Shown here: positions 31,843 to 41,239 of the stretch, in pieces
How the letters are laid out: the number at the start of each line of letters is the position of its first letter
How positions within the stretch are numbered: position 1 is the stretch's first letter
Origin: JAJYSO01 sp964586655
Lineage (GTDB): Bacteria; Bacteroidota; Bacteroidia; Flavobacteriales; Flavobacteriaceae
Length of the DNA: 64,000 nt
Assembly (NCBI GenBank): GCA_964586655.1
Contig: CAZPGY010000014.1
Location: 1 to 64,000, forward strand
Direction of reading: 5' to 3'
Translations under genes and position numbers: made by a program
The notes under the pieces: model-generated
Told to the model about the DNA's origin: nothing
The model's database searches: none
Seen by the model: the letters and a program-made list of their open reading frames with translations, nothing else

Positions 31843-32181
31843 TTAGGATTTTGCTTTGTTTCGTTCTACTCGTTTTTTTGCCCACTCAATGGCGTGTTTG
31901 TCCAGCTTAACGGTCAAATAACGCATCATGCGCTGGTCTTGTCTAAACATAAATTCGAGTTCAGCAATTGTTTGCCCCTCTACTTCATATTCAAACAGGT
32001 GATAAAATCCGCTTTTTTTGTGTTGAATGGGGTAAGCGAGTTTTTTCAAGCCCCAGTCTTCTTGGTTGACCATCTTGGCCCCTTTTGAAACAAGGAAATC
32101 TTCGTACTTTTTCACTGTTTCCTTTACCTGATCTTCAGATAAAACGGGATTCAAAATGAAAACAGTTTCATAATGGTTCAT
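31843..32181 (-). CDS. rpsF: 30S ribosomal protein S6
   Basis: This 112-residue protein has the S6 ferredoxin-like fold: NHYETVFILNPVLSEDQVKE at the start, AYPIQHKKSGFYHLFEYE in the middle and a basic end (WAKKRVERNKAKS). It binds S18 and the central domain of 16S rRNA. It is first in the operon, with a good promoter match 34 bp upstream of the ATG. Confidence 0.97.
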   Translation of the reverse strand: MNHYETVFILNPVLSEDQVKETVKKYEDFLVSKGAKMVNQEDWGLKKLAYPIQHKKSGFYHLFEYEVEGQTIAELEFMFRQDQRMMRYLTVKLDKHAIEWAKKRVERNKAKS

Positions 32182-32214
32182 AAATCAATTATTTAGGTTC
32201 ATAAAAATAGGCTG

Positions 32215-32245
32215 CAAAAATAATTGTTTTTTTGAGAGTATGCAA
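32215..32245 (-). promoter_or_regulatory. Promoter of rpsF-rpsR-rplI operon
   Basis: On the minus strand TTG at 32243-32245, a 20-bp spacer and TATTTTTG at 32215-32222 fit the Bacteroidota -33/-7 pattern, upstream of rpsF. Confidence 0.65.
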
Positions 32246-32467
32246 GATAGATTTGTAAATATTTTGAAGGCTATGCCAAGTAGCGTAAAAAAAAACCGAA
32301 TAAGCCAAAATTTACAAACCTGTTTCTTCAAGTGCGGTCAAGACTTCCTTAGTTACAACCAACCGATCGGCTCCGACCGAGGAGACCGTAATCAACTGTC
32401 CTTCTTACACCTAAAACGCCATAGAACCCTAAAAAACGTATGAATATCCGTTTCAAGCATCGCTTTT

Positions 32468-32869
32468 TTAAAACAGACGGTCCAACGAATACTTACCGCC
32501 ACCGGCAAACAACAGGGCTACAAAACTCGATAAAAACAGGGTTTGCAACTGTTTAGCGGCAAAAGGCTCCGGACCGTGTACCACAAAGACCACCACCAAA
32601 AAATTGATTACCAAAACGGCGGCTGCCCAACGGGTTTTAATCCCCAACATAATCAAAATAGCACACAAAAACTCGGCTATACAGGATAGAATCAAGGAGG
32701 CGGTAACACCAATCCCGATGGGGTCTATAAACTCAATTTCCCCGCTAATCAGTGCATTAAATTTATGCAAACCGTGATAAAGGAACAGTACCAAAGCCAC
32801 TAAAACCCGAAAAATCAGGAGTCCTAAATCAGGAGATAAAATACCGTATCGTCTGGAGGAAGTACTCAT
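32468..32869 (-). CDS. DoxX family membrane protein
   Basis: This 133-residue protein has four membrane helices. It shows the DoxX features: LGLLIFRVLVALVLFLYHGLHK near 15-36, a polar loop FIDPIGIG, then ASLILSCIAEFLCAILIMLGIKTRWAA and a last hydrophobic pair. DoxX proteins are small inner-membrane proteins linked to redox or thiol metabolism in some bacteria; no specific role can be inferred here. It appears monocistronic or loosely linked to the lipoprotein gene 76 bp upstream of it. Confidence 0.85.
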   Translation of the reverse strand: MSTSSRRYGILSPDLGLLIFRVLVALVLFLYHGLHKFNALISGEIEFIDPIGIGVTASLILSCIAEFLCAILIMLGIKTRWAAAVLVINFLVVVFVVHGPEPFAAKQLQTLFLSSFVALLFAGGGKYSLDRLF

Positions 32870-32945
32870 AGCTAAAAAAGATTTAAACGTTGATTTAGAG
32901 GTAAACTTACTAAAAAATATTTTATATCACCGTTTTCAACTTTCA

Positions 32946-33374
32946 CTACTTCAATAAAGACTGCGCATTAGAAATGCTTTGATCTACGAGTCGCCCTACC
33001 TTCGTCAAGTTTTTTTGTTGTTCTTTCAAACGCGTGGTTCTCGCTTCCCATTCGGCGTCAGTATATTGTTTTTTATCGTTGTTAATATCAGGGAAAGCTT
33101 CACTGAATTGATGCATCCACTCCATCATAGCGTCATGGGCTTTCTTCAATTGATCGGAAGCCTGTTTGTATTTTTGTCCGGTTTCTGTTGAATCAATCTT
33201 GGGGTTTAACTTGGCAATCAAGTTGCTGATGGTTCCCATATCGCCCATCATCTCGTCATGCCCGCTGATGACATCGCTTTTAAGGGTTTTAAATTTTTTC
33301 TCTGCAGTAGAATTTTGCTGACCACAGGCTGATATCAGGCTTACCACGGTCAAAATTAAAATATACTTCTTCAT
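32946..33374 (-). CDS. Hypothetical helical lipoprotein
   Basis: This 142-residue protein has a lipoprotein signal (ILILTVVSLISACGQQ, Cys at 17). The mature part is almost wholly helical and rich in Met, Lys, Gln and His: a GHDEMMGDMGTISNLIAKL segment near 38-56 and a second AHDAMMEWMHQF near 79-90, so it probably forms a small helical bundle. No family is recognised with confidence. The His/Met-rich helices could hold a metal, but that is speculation. Confidence 0.68.
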   Translation of the reverse strand: MKKYILILTVVSLISACGQQNSTAEKKFKTLKSDVISGHDEMMGDMGTISNLIAKLNPKIDSTETGQKYKQASDQLKKAHDAMMEWMHQFSEAFPDINNDKKQYTDAEWEARTTRLKEQQKNLTKVGRLVDQSISNAQSLLK

Positions 33375-33419
33375 TGTTTATTGGTTTTAAATTATGAACT
33401 TATTTAAACTTTTTTTATT

Positions 33420-33580
33420 GAGCTCATTTAAACTTTCTATTATTGACTGCAAAATGATCTTTTTGCCCCATATTTTGTCTTTTCCTTACTCCATAGCTAC
33501 GGCTATGCAGTGCAAAAAAGACTTCATCTGGGACAAAAATCTCTATTTTTCGCTTCAATCCTAAAAGTTTAAATGACCTC
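33420..33580. repeat. Inverted-repeat element A2 at valS stop codon
   Basis: This 161-bp copy matches element A1 nearly base for base from about 33464 to its right end, with the same TGAG..CATTTAAAC inverted ends and CATAGCTACGGCTATG core. It differs in a short left segment (AAAATGATCTTTTT replaces a CCCGAA hairpin). Its right end forms the TGA stop codon of valS. Confidence 0.9.
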
Positions 33581-36212
33581 ATTGCAAGTTCTTTAATTGA
33601 GCATGTATTGCTTCAATCTTGGCCTGGGCATCGGCTTGTTTTTGCTTTTCTTTGGCTACGACCTGTTCGGGAGCATTTTCAACAAAACGCTCATTAGACA
33701 ATTTCTTTTCCACCGATTTTAAAAAGCCCCGGTTATAACGCAATTCCTTTTCCAATTTTTTCCGCTCTGCCTCCACATCGATATGACCTTCCATAGAAAT
33801 AAAATACTCATTGGATTTGATTCGAAAAGACAGGCTGTTGTCTTGTGGAGTTTGCACCTCCTCAAGCGTTGATACATTTCCCATATTAACAATGACACTT
33901 TCAAAAGCTTCCGGCAGGTTTTCCCCATTGATGACCTTTAAGCTGATCGAGTCTTTAAAGGAAATATTTTTTTCTTTTCTGATGTTTCGGATATGGCTCA
34001 CCACTTCTTTAACCACTTCAAAATTGGCCAGGTATTTTTGATCATAAGTCTTGAGTTCGGGCCAACTTGAAACGATTAGCGCCTCTGTTGTTTTGCGATC
34101 TGCAATCAATTGCCATATTTCTTCACTCAAAAAGGGCATAAACGGATGCAACAATTTTAAGTTATCCTCCAAAAGCCCAATGGCTTCTTCATAAGATTTT
34201 TGATCAATAGGCTGCTGATAATCAGGCTTTATAGCTTCTAACAGCCAAGAGCAAAAATCATCCCAAATGAGCTTATAAGTTGTCATTAAAGCATCAGAAA
34301 TACGATATTTACTAAAGTGGTCTTCAATTTCTGCCAGTTTTTCCTGCAGGCGGTTTTTGTACCAATTCAAAGCCACTTTGGCCGATTCGGGTTGCTCGAC
34401 GGTTTTGCTCACCTCCCAGCCTTCTATCAACCGGAAAGCATTCCATATTTTATTGCCAAAATTTTTCCCTTGTCGACAGCGTTTTTTATCAAATAACAAA
34501 TCATTGCCGGCTGCATTACTGAGCAACAAGCCCACTCGAACACCGTCGGCACTGTAGTCTTCAATCAGCTGCAGAGCGTCAGGAGAATTTCCGAGAGACT
34601 TGGACATCTTTCGCCGTTTTTTATCGCGAACCAATCCGGTGAGATATACATTTTCAAAAGGCCGTTTCCCGGTGTATTCATAACCGGCAAAAATCATACG
34701 AGCCACCCAGAAAAACAGGATGTCCGGACCGGTGACCAAATCATTGGTGGGGTAGTAATATTGAAAATCTTCATTCTGCGGATTCCGAATGCCGTCAAAC
34801 ACACTCATTGGCCAAATCCAAGAGGAGAACCAAGTATCGAGCACATCTTCATCTTGACGCAAATCTTCTTCGGTAAGGGCCGTATTTCCGGTTTTTTCTA
34901 TGGCGCGTTCTAAGGCTTTTGCTCGGGTCTCGGCCACCACAAAATCCGTTTTATGCTCACCGTAATAGTAGGCCGGAATTCGGTGTCCCCACCACAATTG
35001 TCGCGAAATATTCCAATCTCGAATATTTTTGACCCAGTGGCTATAGGTGTTTTTAAATTTATCGGGAAACAATTTAATTTCATCACTTTCCAAGACCGCA
35101 TGAATTGCCGGTTTGACCAATTCATCCATTTTTAAAAACCACTGATCAGACAAACGAGGTTCGATTACGGCTTGGGTGCGCTCTGAGGTTCCTACACTGT
35201 TGACATAGTCCTCTACTTTCAACAAAAAGCCTTTCGCTTTGAGTTCTTCGGCAAATTCTTTTCGAACTACAAATCGATCTTTGCCTTCATAGTGCAAACC
35301 GGCCGCATTTAAGGTAGCGTCTTCATTAAACATATCTATGACCTCCAACTTGTGCTTATCGCCCAATATTTTATCGTTTTCATCATTGGCAGGAGTCACT
35401 TTCAAACAACCGGTTCCAAATTCCATATCCACATAATCGTCTTCAATAACCGGCACTTCTCGATTGACCACCGGCACGATAACGGTTTTGCCCTTCAAGT
35501 GCTGGTGGCGTTCGTCATTCGGATTGATACAAATGGCGGTATCGCCAAAGATGGTTTCCGGCCGAGTGGTAGCGATGGTTAGGTAATCTTCACTATCCTT
35601 TATGGGATATTTTACATAATACAACTTCCCTTGTTGTTCTTTATAGATCACTTCCTCATCAGAAAGGGTGGTTTTGGCTTCGGGATCCCAATTGACCATG
35701 CGATAGCCACGGTAAATCATGCCTTTGTCATACAAATCAACAAAAACTCGAATCACCGATTTATACATATCTTCATCCAAGGTGAATTTTTGACGGTCCC
35801 AATCACAGGAAGCACCAAGTTTTTGAAGTTGTTTTAAGATGCGACCTCCATAAGTGTCCGTCCATTCCCAAGCGTGTTTTGTAAATTCTTCACGACTGAT
35901 ATTTCCCTTGTCAATTCCTTCTGCTTTGAGTTTGGCCACTACTTTTGCTTCAGTAGCAATAGAAGCATGGTCCATTCCCGGAACCCAGCAAGCATTGTAG
36001 CCTTTTAGCCGAGCACGACGAATCAACACATCCTGAATGGTATTGTTTAGCATATGCCCCATATGCAGTACTCCGGTGACATTGGGAGGCGGAATGACGA
36101 TGGTGTAAGGTTCTTTTTCATTCACTTCCGAATGAAAATATTTGTGTTTCAACCAGTAGTCATACCACTTGTTTTCTATCGCTTTGGCATCATATTTTGC
36201 TGGGATAGCCAT
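33579..36212 (-). CDS. valS: Valine--tRNA ligase
   Basis: This 877-residue class I synthetase has the HIGH-type motif VTGVLHMGHMLNNT near residues 44-57 and the KMSKS motif RKMSKSLGNS near 535. An editing (CP1) domain lies between them, with TTRPETIFGDTAI near 215. A C-terminal anticodon-binding domain and a Lys/Glu-rich coiled-coil end (about 810-877) complete it. The length is normal for the family. Its TGA stop is provided by the end of inverted-repeat element A2. A promoter-like TACATTTG lies upstream. Confidence 0.97.
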   Translation of the reverse strand: MAIPAKYDAKAIENKWYDYWLKHKYFHSEVNEKEPYTIVIPPPNVTGVLHMGHMLNNTIQDVLIRRARLKGYNACWVPGMDHASIATEAKVVAKLKAEGIDKGNISREEFTKHAWEWTDTYGGRILKQLQKLGASCDWDRQKFTLDEDMYKSVIRVFVDLYDKGMIYRGYRMVNWDPEAKTTLSDEEVIYKEQQGKLYYVKYPIKDSEDYLTIATTRPETIFGDTAICINPNDERHQHLKGKTVIVPVVNREVPVIEDDYVDMEFGTGCLKVTPANDENDKILGDKHKLEVIDMFNEDATLNAAGLHYEGKDRFVVRKEFAEELKAKGFLLKVEDYVNSVGTSERTQAVIEPRLSDQWFLKMDELVKPAIHAVLESDEIKLFPDKFKNTYSHWVKNIRDWNISRQLWWGHRIPAYYYGEHKTDFVVAETRAKALERAIEKTGNTALTEEDLRQDEDVLDTWFSSWIWPMSVFDGIRNPQNEDFQYYYPTNDLVTGPDILFFWVARMIFAGYEYTGKRPFENVYLTGLVRDKKRRKMSKSLGNSPDALQLIEDYSADGVRVGLLLSNAAGNDLLFDKKRCRQGKNFGNKIWNAFRLIEGWEVSKTVEQPESAKVALNWYKNRLQEKLAEIEDHFSKYRISDALMTTYKLIWDDFCSWLLEAIKPDYQQPIDQKSYEEAIGLLEDNLKLLHPFMPFLSEEIWQLIADRKTTEALIVSSWPELKTYDQKYLANFEVVKEVVSHIRNIRKEKNISFKDSISLKVINGENLPEAFESVIVNMGNVSTLEEVQTPQDNSLSFRIKSNEYFISMEGHIDVEAERKKLEKELRYNRGFLKSVEKKLSNERFVENAPEQVVAKEKQKQADAQAKIEAIHAQLKNLQ

Positions 36213-36240
36213 AATTTGGTCTGATTTTTGAAATTGTAGG

Positions 36241-36248
36241 CAAATGTA
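36241..36248 (-). promoter_or_regulatory. Candidate -7 box of valS
   Basis: TACATTTG on the minus strand, 28 bp upstream of the valS ATG, fits TAnnTTTG. Confidence 0.45.
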
Positions 36249-36344
36249 GGGATAACCATAAAATTAAAAAATTAAAAATCCCGCTTAATTTATTTTTTGT
36301 AAGTTGCAACATGTAAGGTGATCCTTACCTAAAAATTTAATGCC

Positions 36345-36722
36345 ATGAAAACACTTGTTAGTTCTTGCATCTTTTTAGTAATTGGCTTTGTGGTAAACGC
36401 CCAGGCCAAAATATCGTTTGACCAGACTACTGTTTCTTATAGCAATGTAGAACAGGGGAAAGAATCTACGCGTACTTTTTCATTTAAGAACACGGGAGAT
36501 CAACCGCTTATTATCAAAAAAGTAACGACTACCAGCAGTCACCTTAAGGTTTCTACTCCCCAAAACAATATTGCACCGGGGAAGTCCGGTAAAATTAAAG
36601 TTGTTTTTGATGCCCAACAAAAAGGGCCCATCCGCCGCACCATCACCGTGTTTTCCAATGCTGAAAACGCCCCTTATAAAGCTTTGAAAGTTACCGGAAA
36701 CGTAATTAAAAATAAAGAATAG
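36345..36722 (+). CDS. DUF1573 secreted protein
   Basis: This 125-residue protein has a signal peptide (LVSSCIFLVIGFVVNAQA) and a single immunoglobulin-like DUF1573 domain: TVSYSNVEQGKESTRTFSFKNTGDQPLIIKKV and PGKSGKIKVVFDAQQKGPIRRTITVFSN in short motifs. Such ASH/MSP-like domains are abundant in Bacteroidota periplasms and probably mediate protein contacts. It is monocistronic, divergent from valS. A 73-bp ATACC palindromic element lies 26 bp behind the stop. Confidence 0.9.
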   Translation: MKTLVSSCIFLVIGFVVNAQAKISFDQTTVSYSNVEQGKESTRTFSFKNTGDQPLIIKKVTTTSSHLKVSTPQNNIAPGKSGKIKVVFDAQQKGPIRRTITVFSNAENAPYKALKVTGNVIKNKE

Positions 36723-36748
36723 CCCTCGAGCTCATAAAAAACATTCTA

Positions 36749-36821
36749 ATACCAAAATGACAAATTAATTAGTTCAATCTTTCTATGAAATATTAGCACA
36801 ATTAATAAATCACTTTGGTAT
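36749..36821. repeat. Short ATACC/GGTAT palindromic element
   Basis: A 73-bp element has ends ATACCAAAATGAcaaATTAAT and, reversed, ATACCAAAGTGATTTATTAAT. Its end sequence aligns with those at 30742 and 52215, so it is a short member of the same family. Confidence 0.7.
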
Positions 36822-36904
36822 AACAGACCAAATATACGCTTCATTACCTCTTGTGTTTAGTACTGAATATTGGAATTTGCGCGTCCTTTTAGCGTGAGTT
36901 TTTA

Positions 36905-36955
36905 AGGCACGCCGATAACGCTGATTGTACTGATTTTCACTGATCTTTTTTATCA
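36905..36955. repeat. Partial GxxExxY-type repeat
   Basis: GGCACGCCGATAACGCTGAT followed by TGTACTGATTTTCACTGAT resembles the first half of the units around 18457-19203. No GxxExxY gene lies next to it. Confidence 0.6.
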
Positions 36956-37224
36956 CCAATAGTCCAATATTTAATAAATAGTCGCTCCTTAACAAACCTG
37001 TATAATCCTTAAGGATTATTCGTAAATCGGCTTGTTTTTTAGGTGATTTTCCTAACATATTTTGCAAGGCTTTGCGTACAAGATAGCACTATCCTTGCAA
37101 TTTAAACTATTATAGAACACCGGCTTACCAACAATACACCTCTGGCTATCAATAATTTGTAATTATTTATTTGATTTTTAAGGAATGACTAAATAAAATT
37201 GGTATTACAGTGCTTGAGGCCTTG

Positions 37225-39174
37225 TTATTCAGCCCACACATTATTCTCTCGATTGGCATCGGGCAATTGGTGGTCGGGATCCAGGGTTATGCTTTTAATC
37301 GGAGTGTGGGTATCGACTTTAAAAGTGGCTGTTGCTCCATATTTCCAGATACCTACCGGAATTTTTAAGCGATGTTGTTTTCCGTTTTCTTCTTCAAATT
37401 CGATTAAAATCGGCATGACCATCTGCCGGTTGTTGACAACGCTGATTTTGGCTCCGTTTTTAGGATCGCCCTCAATATAAGTCACGCCTTTAACCGCCTG
37501 ATCCAAAAGCCAATTGTGATAAAACCACCCTTGCCAAAACCAAGTCAAATCCTTACCGGAAGCATTGGCCATACTCCTAAAAAAATCTTCGGGCTGCGGA
37601 TGTTTAAAAGCCCAGGTTTTGGCATAGTGTTGAAAGGCATAATCGAATCGGTCAGGCCCGAGGATTACCTCTCGCAACAACACCAGCCCAAAAGCTGTTT
37701 TAAAATACATCAAAGGATGCACATATTTATAGGGCATATTATCGGCAGCCGTCATAATGGTGGGACCGTTTTGATTCTCTTTAATAACTTGCACTATTTC
37801 ATCAGCCGGATTACCACCTCCCGGAGCATATTCTCCGTCACGTTTGGGAGCAAATTCACCATGATTGAAATGCGCTTGGGCATAAATATCAATGAAAGTA
37901 TTAAATCCTTCGTCCATAAAAGGATAACGTCTTTCGTTAGAACCCACCACCATGGGAAACCAAGTGTGACCAATTTCGTGGGTGGTCAAAATAAACATCC
38001 ACAGGTCTTTCACCTCCCAGTGGTTAAATGCCAGTCCGGGAAACTCCATTCCCCCCACAGGTCCTGCTACAGAAGTGGCTACTTGATAAGGATAAGGCAT
38101 CACAAAATCGGAAAAGAAAGCCACTGAATATTTCAGCATCTGCGTTGCCCTGGGCCAACCTCTTTCTTCTTCGGTTGATTCGATGGGGTATACCGACTGC
38201 ACCCACACGGTTTCACCATTTTTTAAATCGGCTTTTGCCGCATCCCAAATATAAGCCGAAGACATGGCCCAGGCTACGTCTCGGGTGTTTTCCATTCTAA
38301 AATGCCAGGTGACTTTGCCCTCCTCTTTACGGGTCACCGGCTCTTTAATTTCATCGGGTTTTCTAATATAAACGGTCTGATCGGAGTGTCGGGATTTCTC
38401 TATTCGTTTTAAGGTTTTTTGGTTTAAAATTTCTTCTGCATTAAGCAAAACTCCGGAACCCACCACTACTTGATCGGCGGGAACACGCAAGCGATAATCA
38501 ATGGTACCGTAATCTAAATACATCTCACCACCGCCAATAAAAGGCAGGGTATTCCAGCCGTGGTAATCATCATAGACACACATTCGCGGATACCAATATG
38601 AAAATTGGAATATGGCGCCGTTTTTGGTTTCCATATAACCGGAACGTCCTCCATCTTTTTGTAATGTATAGGTGTAATTGATAATTAGACTGATTTGCTC
38701 CTCGGGATGTACCGGGAAATTCAATGGGATTTGCATTCGGGTGCCATATACCTTAAAAGGGATTGCTCTCCGCTGACCGTTTTTTACAATTTCTACCCGC
38801 TTTAAGTGATAGCCTTGAGTAGAATCTGCTGCCTTTCCGGGTGAAAAAATTTGGTGGTATTCTGAATTGGATTTGGCTTTGTTGGGATCGAGTTGCAACC
38901 ACAGCATATCCAGACTGTCCGGACTGTTATTGGTGTATTTGATGCTTACTTCGCCGGACAATTGCCGGGTGTGAGGATCAAAAGATGCCACTACCTCATA
39001 ATCGGCTCGATTTTGCCAATATTCAGGTCCGGGTTGCCCATTAGCACTGCGATAAGAATTTCCGGGATGCTCATAAAACCGATTGGTAACAAATATTTTT
39101 TGGGGATTGTATTGCGCATGAACGGAAAAGCTTCCAGCAAAAAGTAAGACAAAAAGAAAGTGGGCGTATCTCAT
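37225..39174 (-). CDS. Secreted M1 metallopeptidase (short paralogue)
   Basis: This 649-residue protein has a signal peptide ending near residue 20 (GSFSVHAQ). The M1 fold is intact: GGMEFPG in the exopeptidase position, HEIGHTWFP near 398 and the third zinc ligand in DEGFNTF near 420. It is collinear with residues 1-645 of the M1 protein at 6917-9505 but lacks that protein's C-terminal domain. Shared phrases include GPEYWQNRADYEV, YWYPRMCVYDDYHGWNTLP and FFRSMANASGKDLTWFWQGWF-like segments. It probably works in the periplasm on peptides. Confidence 0.92.
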   Translation of the reverse strand: MRYAHFLFVLLFAGSFSVHAQYNPQKIFVTNRFYEHPGNSYRSANGQPGPEYWQNRADYEVVASFDPHTRQLSGEVSIKYTNNSPDSLDMLWLQLDPNKAKSNSEYHQIFSPGKAADSTQGYHLKRVEIVKNGQRRAIPFKVYGTRMQIPLNFPVHPEEQISLIINYTYTLQKDGGRSGYMETKNGAIFQFSYWYPRMCVYDDYHGWNTLPFIGGGEMYLDYGTIDYRLRVPADQVVVGSGVLLNAEEILNQKTLKRIEKSRHSDQTVYIRKPDEIKEPVTRKEEGKVTWHFRMENTRDVAWAMSSAYIWDAAKADLKNGETVWVQSVYPIESTEEERGWPRATQMLKYSVAFFSDFVMPYPYQVATSVAGPVGGMEFPGLAFNHWEVKDLWMFILTTHEIGHTWFPMVVGSNERRYPFMDEGFNTFIDIYAQAHFNHGEFAPKRDGEYAPGGGNPADEIVQVIKENQNGPTIMTAADNMPYKYVHPLMYFKTAFGLVLLREVILGPDRFDYAFQHYAKTWAFKHPQPEDFFRSMANASGKDLTWFWQGWFYHNWLLDQAVKGVTYIEGDPKNGAKISVVNNRQMVMPILIEFEEENGKQHRLKIPVGIWKYGATATFKVDTHTPIKSITLDPDHQLPDANRENNVWAE

Positions 39175-39310
39175 AAAAAAATTGACCTTAAAAAAGGCCT
39201 AAGATAATTATTTTTATAAGATTCTAATACCTTCTCTTTGGTTCATCCGCCAAAAGCACCCCAAACAAACCGGCATTCAATTGCTTTCAAGCTCATCTGC
39301 CAATTTACAT

Positions 39311-39730
39311 TCACCGCACCAATGTATAGGTATATCCGTCTCCAACCACCTGCTTAACGATTAAAGTATCTCCCGACTTCCGATAAACTCCTACTCTTTC
39401 TCCGTTAAAAAACAGTAAATCTCTGTTGTTTATGACTGCGGTAGAAAAAGTATAATTTCCTGTCGAAGGGCCTGAATAAACGGCATGCCCCGGATTCGAA
39501 TATTCATTGACCACGGTCACCGCAGAATCTTGCTTCACAAACGTCCATACCACTTCGCCTCTCGGAATTGCAGCTTGGTCACCGGCAAAACCACCGATCG
39601 AGTGCACCATAAACCAGCTTTCATCAAAGGTATTTGAATTAGCAATCTCTGAATTTTGATCATCATCCTTACTGCATCCCATCATGAGAAAAACTACAAA
39701 CAAGGCTGTAACCGATTTAAAATACATCAC
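39311..39730 (-). CDS. Hypothetical lipoprotein
   Basis: This 139-residue protein has a lipoprotein signal (VTALFVVFLMMGCSKDDD, Cys at 19) with the acidic stretch after the Cys that in Bacteroidota often accompanies surface export. The mature part is beta-rich, with WFMVHSIGGFAG and TLIVKQVVGDGYTYTLVR, and resembles lipocalin-like small lipoproteins, but the match is not firm. Two Met codons are adjacent at the start. It is monocistronic, with no partner nearby. Confidence 0.68.
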   Translation of the reverse strand: MMYFKSVTALFVVFLMMGCSKDDDQNSEIANSNTFDESWFMVHSIGGFAGDQAAIPRGEVVWTFVKQDSAVTVVNEYSNPGHAVYSGPSTGNYTFSTAVINNRDLLFFNGERVGVYRKSGDTLIVKQVVGDGYTYTLVR

Positions 39731-39968
39731 TATAAAATTAGATTCTCAGATAAAGGTATTGTTTTTTTGGACTACTCAAAGAGCAATAAGGATATTTTTA
39801 AACTTTTCTCTTGGAAAATAAAGTATAAAAAAACAGAAAGAATCGGCGTCGACTTCGTTGGAGTTTGTTTGCCAATCGGTGTTTTTCAGTTCAAAAACAG
39901 TATCTATCGGCTTGATAAAAAACCGGGATCTCTTTAAATGCAAGCAGATGGCCTCAACTAATAATTGG

Positions 39969-40910
39969 CTATCCGCGTAAACCTTTAAACAGTTTGAGCC
40001 ACCAGTTTTCACTTTCGTCTTCTTCAAGGTTTTGGGCTTTTTTAGCGGCATAATCAAAACCCTGCTGCCACCAATTGGCCATCAATTTCTGGTCAAACAC
40101 CAGCGCGTTTTCAGTGAGTTTACTCGGGGTATAATACAGGTTTAACTTCACGTCTTTTTCAGCTGCCATCAGCTGTCCTTCAACGATATTGGCGGTTTCT
40201 ACTTGATTGAACATAAACCCGAAAAGGTCCATCATCAAGGAGAAGGGATTTTTCCCCAATACGCGAACCTTCTCTCGGTTTTCAGCTTCCAAAATTATGG
40301 CATCTATTTCGGTAGCTCCGCGGGCAATAGCTTCTCCAATAGGCACCGTAGCGCCAAAGCCGCCATCGGCATATTCAAAGCCATTGCGCTCCACCAAACT
40401 CATGAAAGGAACATAGTTACAAGAAATCCAAACCCAATCTACAAATTCCTCATAATCAAAATCTTTAATCGACTTGTATTCGACTGTATTTTTAGACAAG
40501 TTGGAAACGGTGACCAACAAATCACTCACTTTTTGTTTTACTTCTTTATATTCTTCCGGGGTCAGGCTTTTAAAAAACAGTTTTTTTAGGTTTTCACTTT
40601 CGCCAAAGGTGCGTTTTCCCTTGAGAAATTGTCGAAGGATATTGAAATAGTTAATGGTTACATACTCTCGATTTTCCTTTCGTTTTATCCGAAATGGATT
40701 CAGGCTAAAAATATCCTTGGGGCCAACGCTGGTATAGAGTTTATAGAGTTTGTCGATTTTTCCTATAGAGAGGTGAGACAACAACAGGCTTCCCGTAGAA
40801 GTTCCTACATAAAGATCATATTGTTTTTTCTGGACTCTAATCAGGTGTTCGGCAACCCCTCCGGCATAAGCGCCTTTACTGCCTCCTCCTGAAATTACCA
40901 ATGCTCGCAT
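39969..40910 (-). CDS. Patatin-like phospholipase
   Basis: This 313-residue protein has the patatin oxyanion-hole motif SGGGSKGAYAGG at residues 6-17, the nucleophile elbow GTSTGS near 38-43 and the catalytic Asp in ADGGFG near 182. These form the Ser-Asp dyad of lipid acyl hydrolases. No signal peptide is seen, so it is probably cytoplasmic or loosely membrane-bound. It lies downstream of the acyl-CoA-binding protein and phospholipid synthesis genes on the same strand, consistent with membrane lipid turnover. Confidence 0.92.
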   Translation of the reverse strand: MRALVISGGGSKGAYAGGVAEHLIRVQKKQYDLYVGTSTGSLLLSHLSIGKIDKLYKLYTSVGPKDIFSLNPFRIKRKENREYVTINYFNILRQFLKGKRTFGESENLKKLFFKSLTPEEYKEVKQKVSDLLVTVSNLSKNTVEYKSIKDFDYEEFVDWVWISCNYVPFMSLVERNGFEYADGGFGATVPIGEAIARGATEIDAIILEAENREKVRVLGKNPFSLMMDLFGFMFNQVETANIVEGQLMAAEKDVKLNLYYTPSKLTENALVFDQKLMANWWQQGFDYAAKKAQNLEEDESENWWLKLFKGLRG

Positions 40911-40963
40911 AGTGTTATTTTCTTTATAAATAGGTCGGTTTTAGGCTTCTCCCCAACCTGATC

Positions 40964-41239
40964 TCAATGTGGTATATGCTTATCGACCAGTTTAATATAC
41001 CGTCTTTTGGCTTCGTTGACAGAGATATTGCGAACCTGAAAAAGTGCATTCATTTTAAAGCCGTTGACCAAAGCATTCCCATCGATTTCTTCATCATAAT
41101 GTTTTTCGGAATGATTGCCTATTGCTCGTTTATAGTAAGCATAAAAATACAATCTCAAATCGGGAGGGAACCTTAAGTCGGTATTGGAAGCCCGTTTGAC
41201 AGCTTTTTCGAAACGACGATCTAAATCACTTTTGGCCAT
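40964..41239 (-). CDS. Acyl-CoA-binding protein
   Basis: This 91-residue helical protein matches the acyl-CoA-binding protein fold: LDRRFEKAVKRASN at the start, LRFPPDLRLYFYAYYKRAIGNHSEK with the ligand-contacting Tyr and Lys, and the last helix AKRRYIKLVDKHIPH. It would carry long-chain acyl-CoA in the cytoplasm. The ATG at 41239 is preferred over the one at 41272 because the family begins there. It overlaps the end of psd by 14 bp and precedes the patatin gene by 53 bp, so it sits within a lipid operon. Confidence 0.88.
   Translation of the reverse strand: MAKSDLDRRFEKAVKRASNTDLRFPPDLRLYFYAYYKRAIGNHSEKHYDEEIDGNALVNGFKMNALFQVRNISVNEAKRRYIKLVDKHIPH

Larger units (their letters stand above)
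36723..37224. other. Intergenic region with two repeat types
   Basis: It contains the 73-bp ATACC palindrome (36749-36821) and a partial GxxExxY-type repeat (about 36905-36955). A minus-strand open frame at 36810-37067 crosses both and looks like translated repeat DNA, not a gene. Confidence 0.5.

Noticed and set aside
36810..37067. 85-codon open frame on the minus strand between DUF1573 and M1 genes
   Set aside because: It runs through the 73-bp palindrome and the partial GxxExxY-type repeat and shows no conserved protein pattern.
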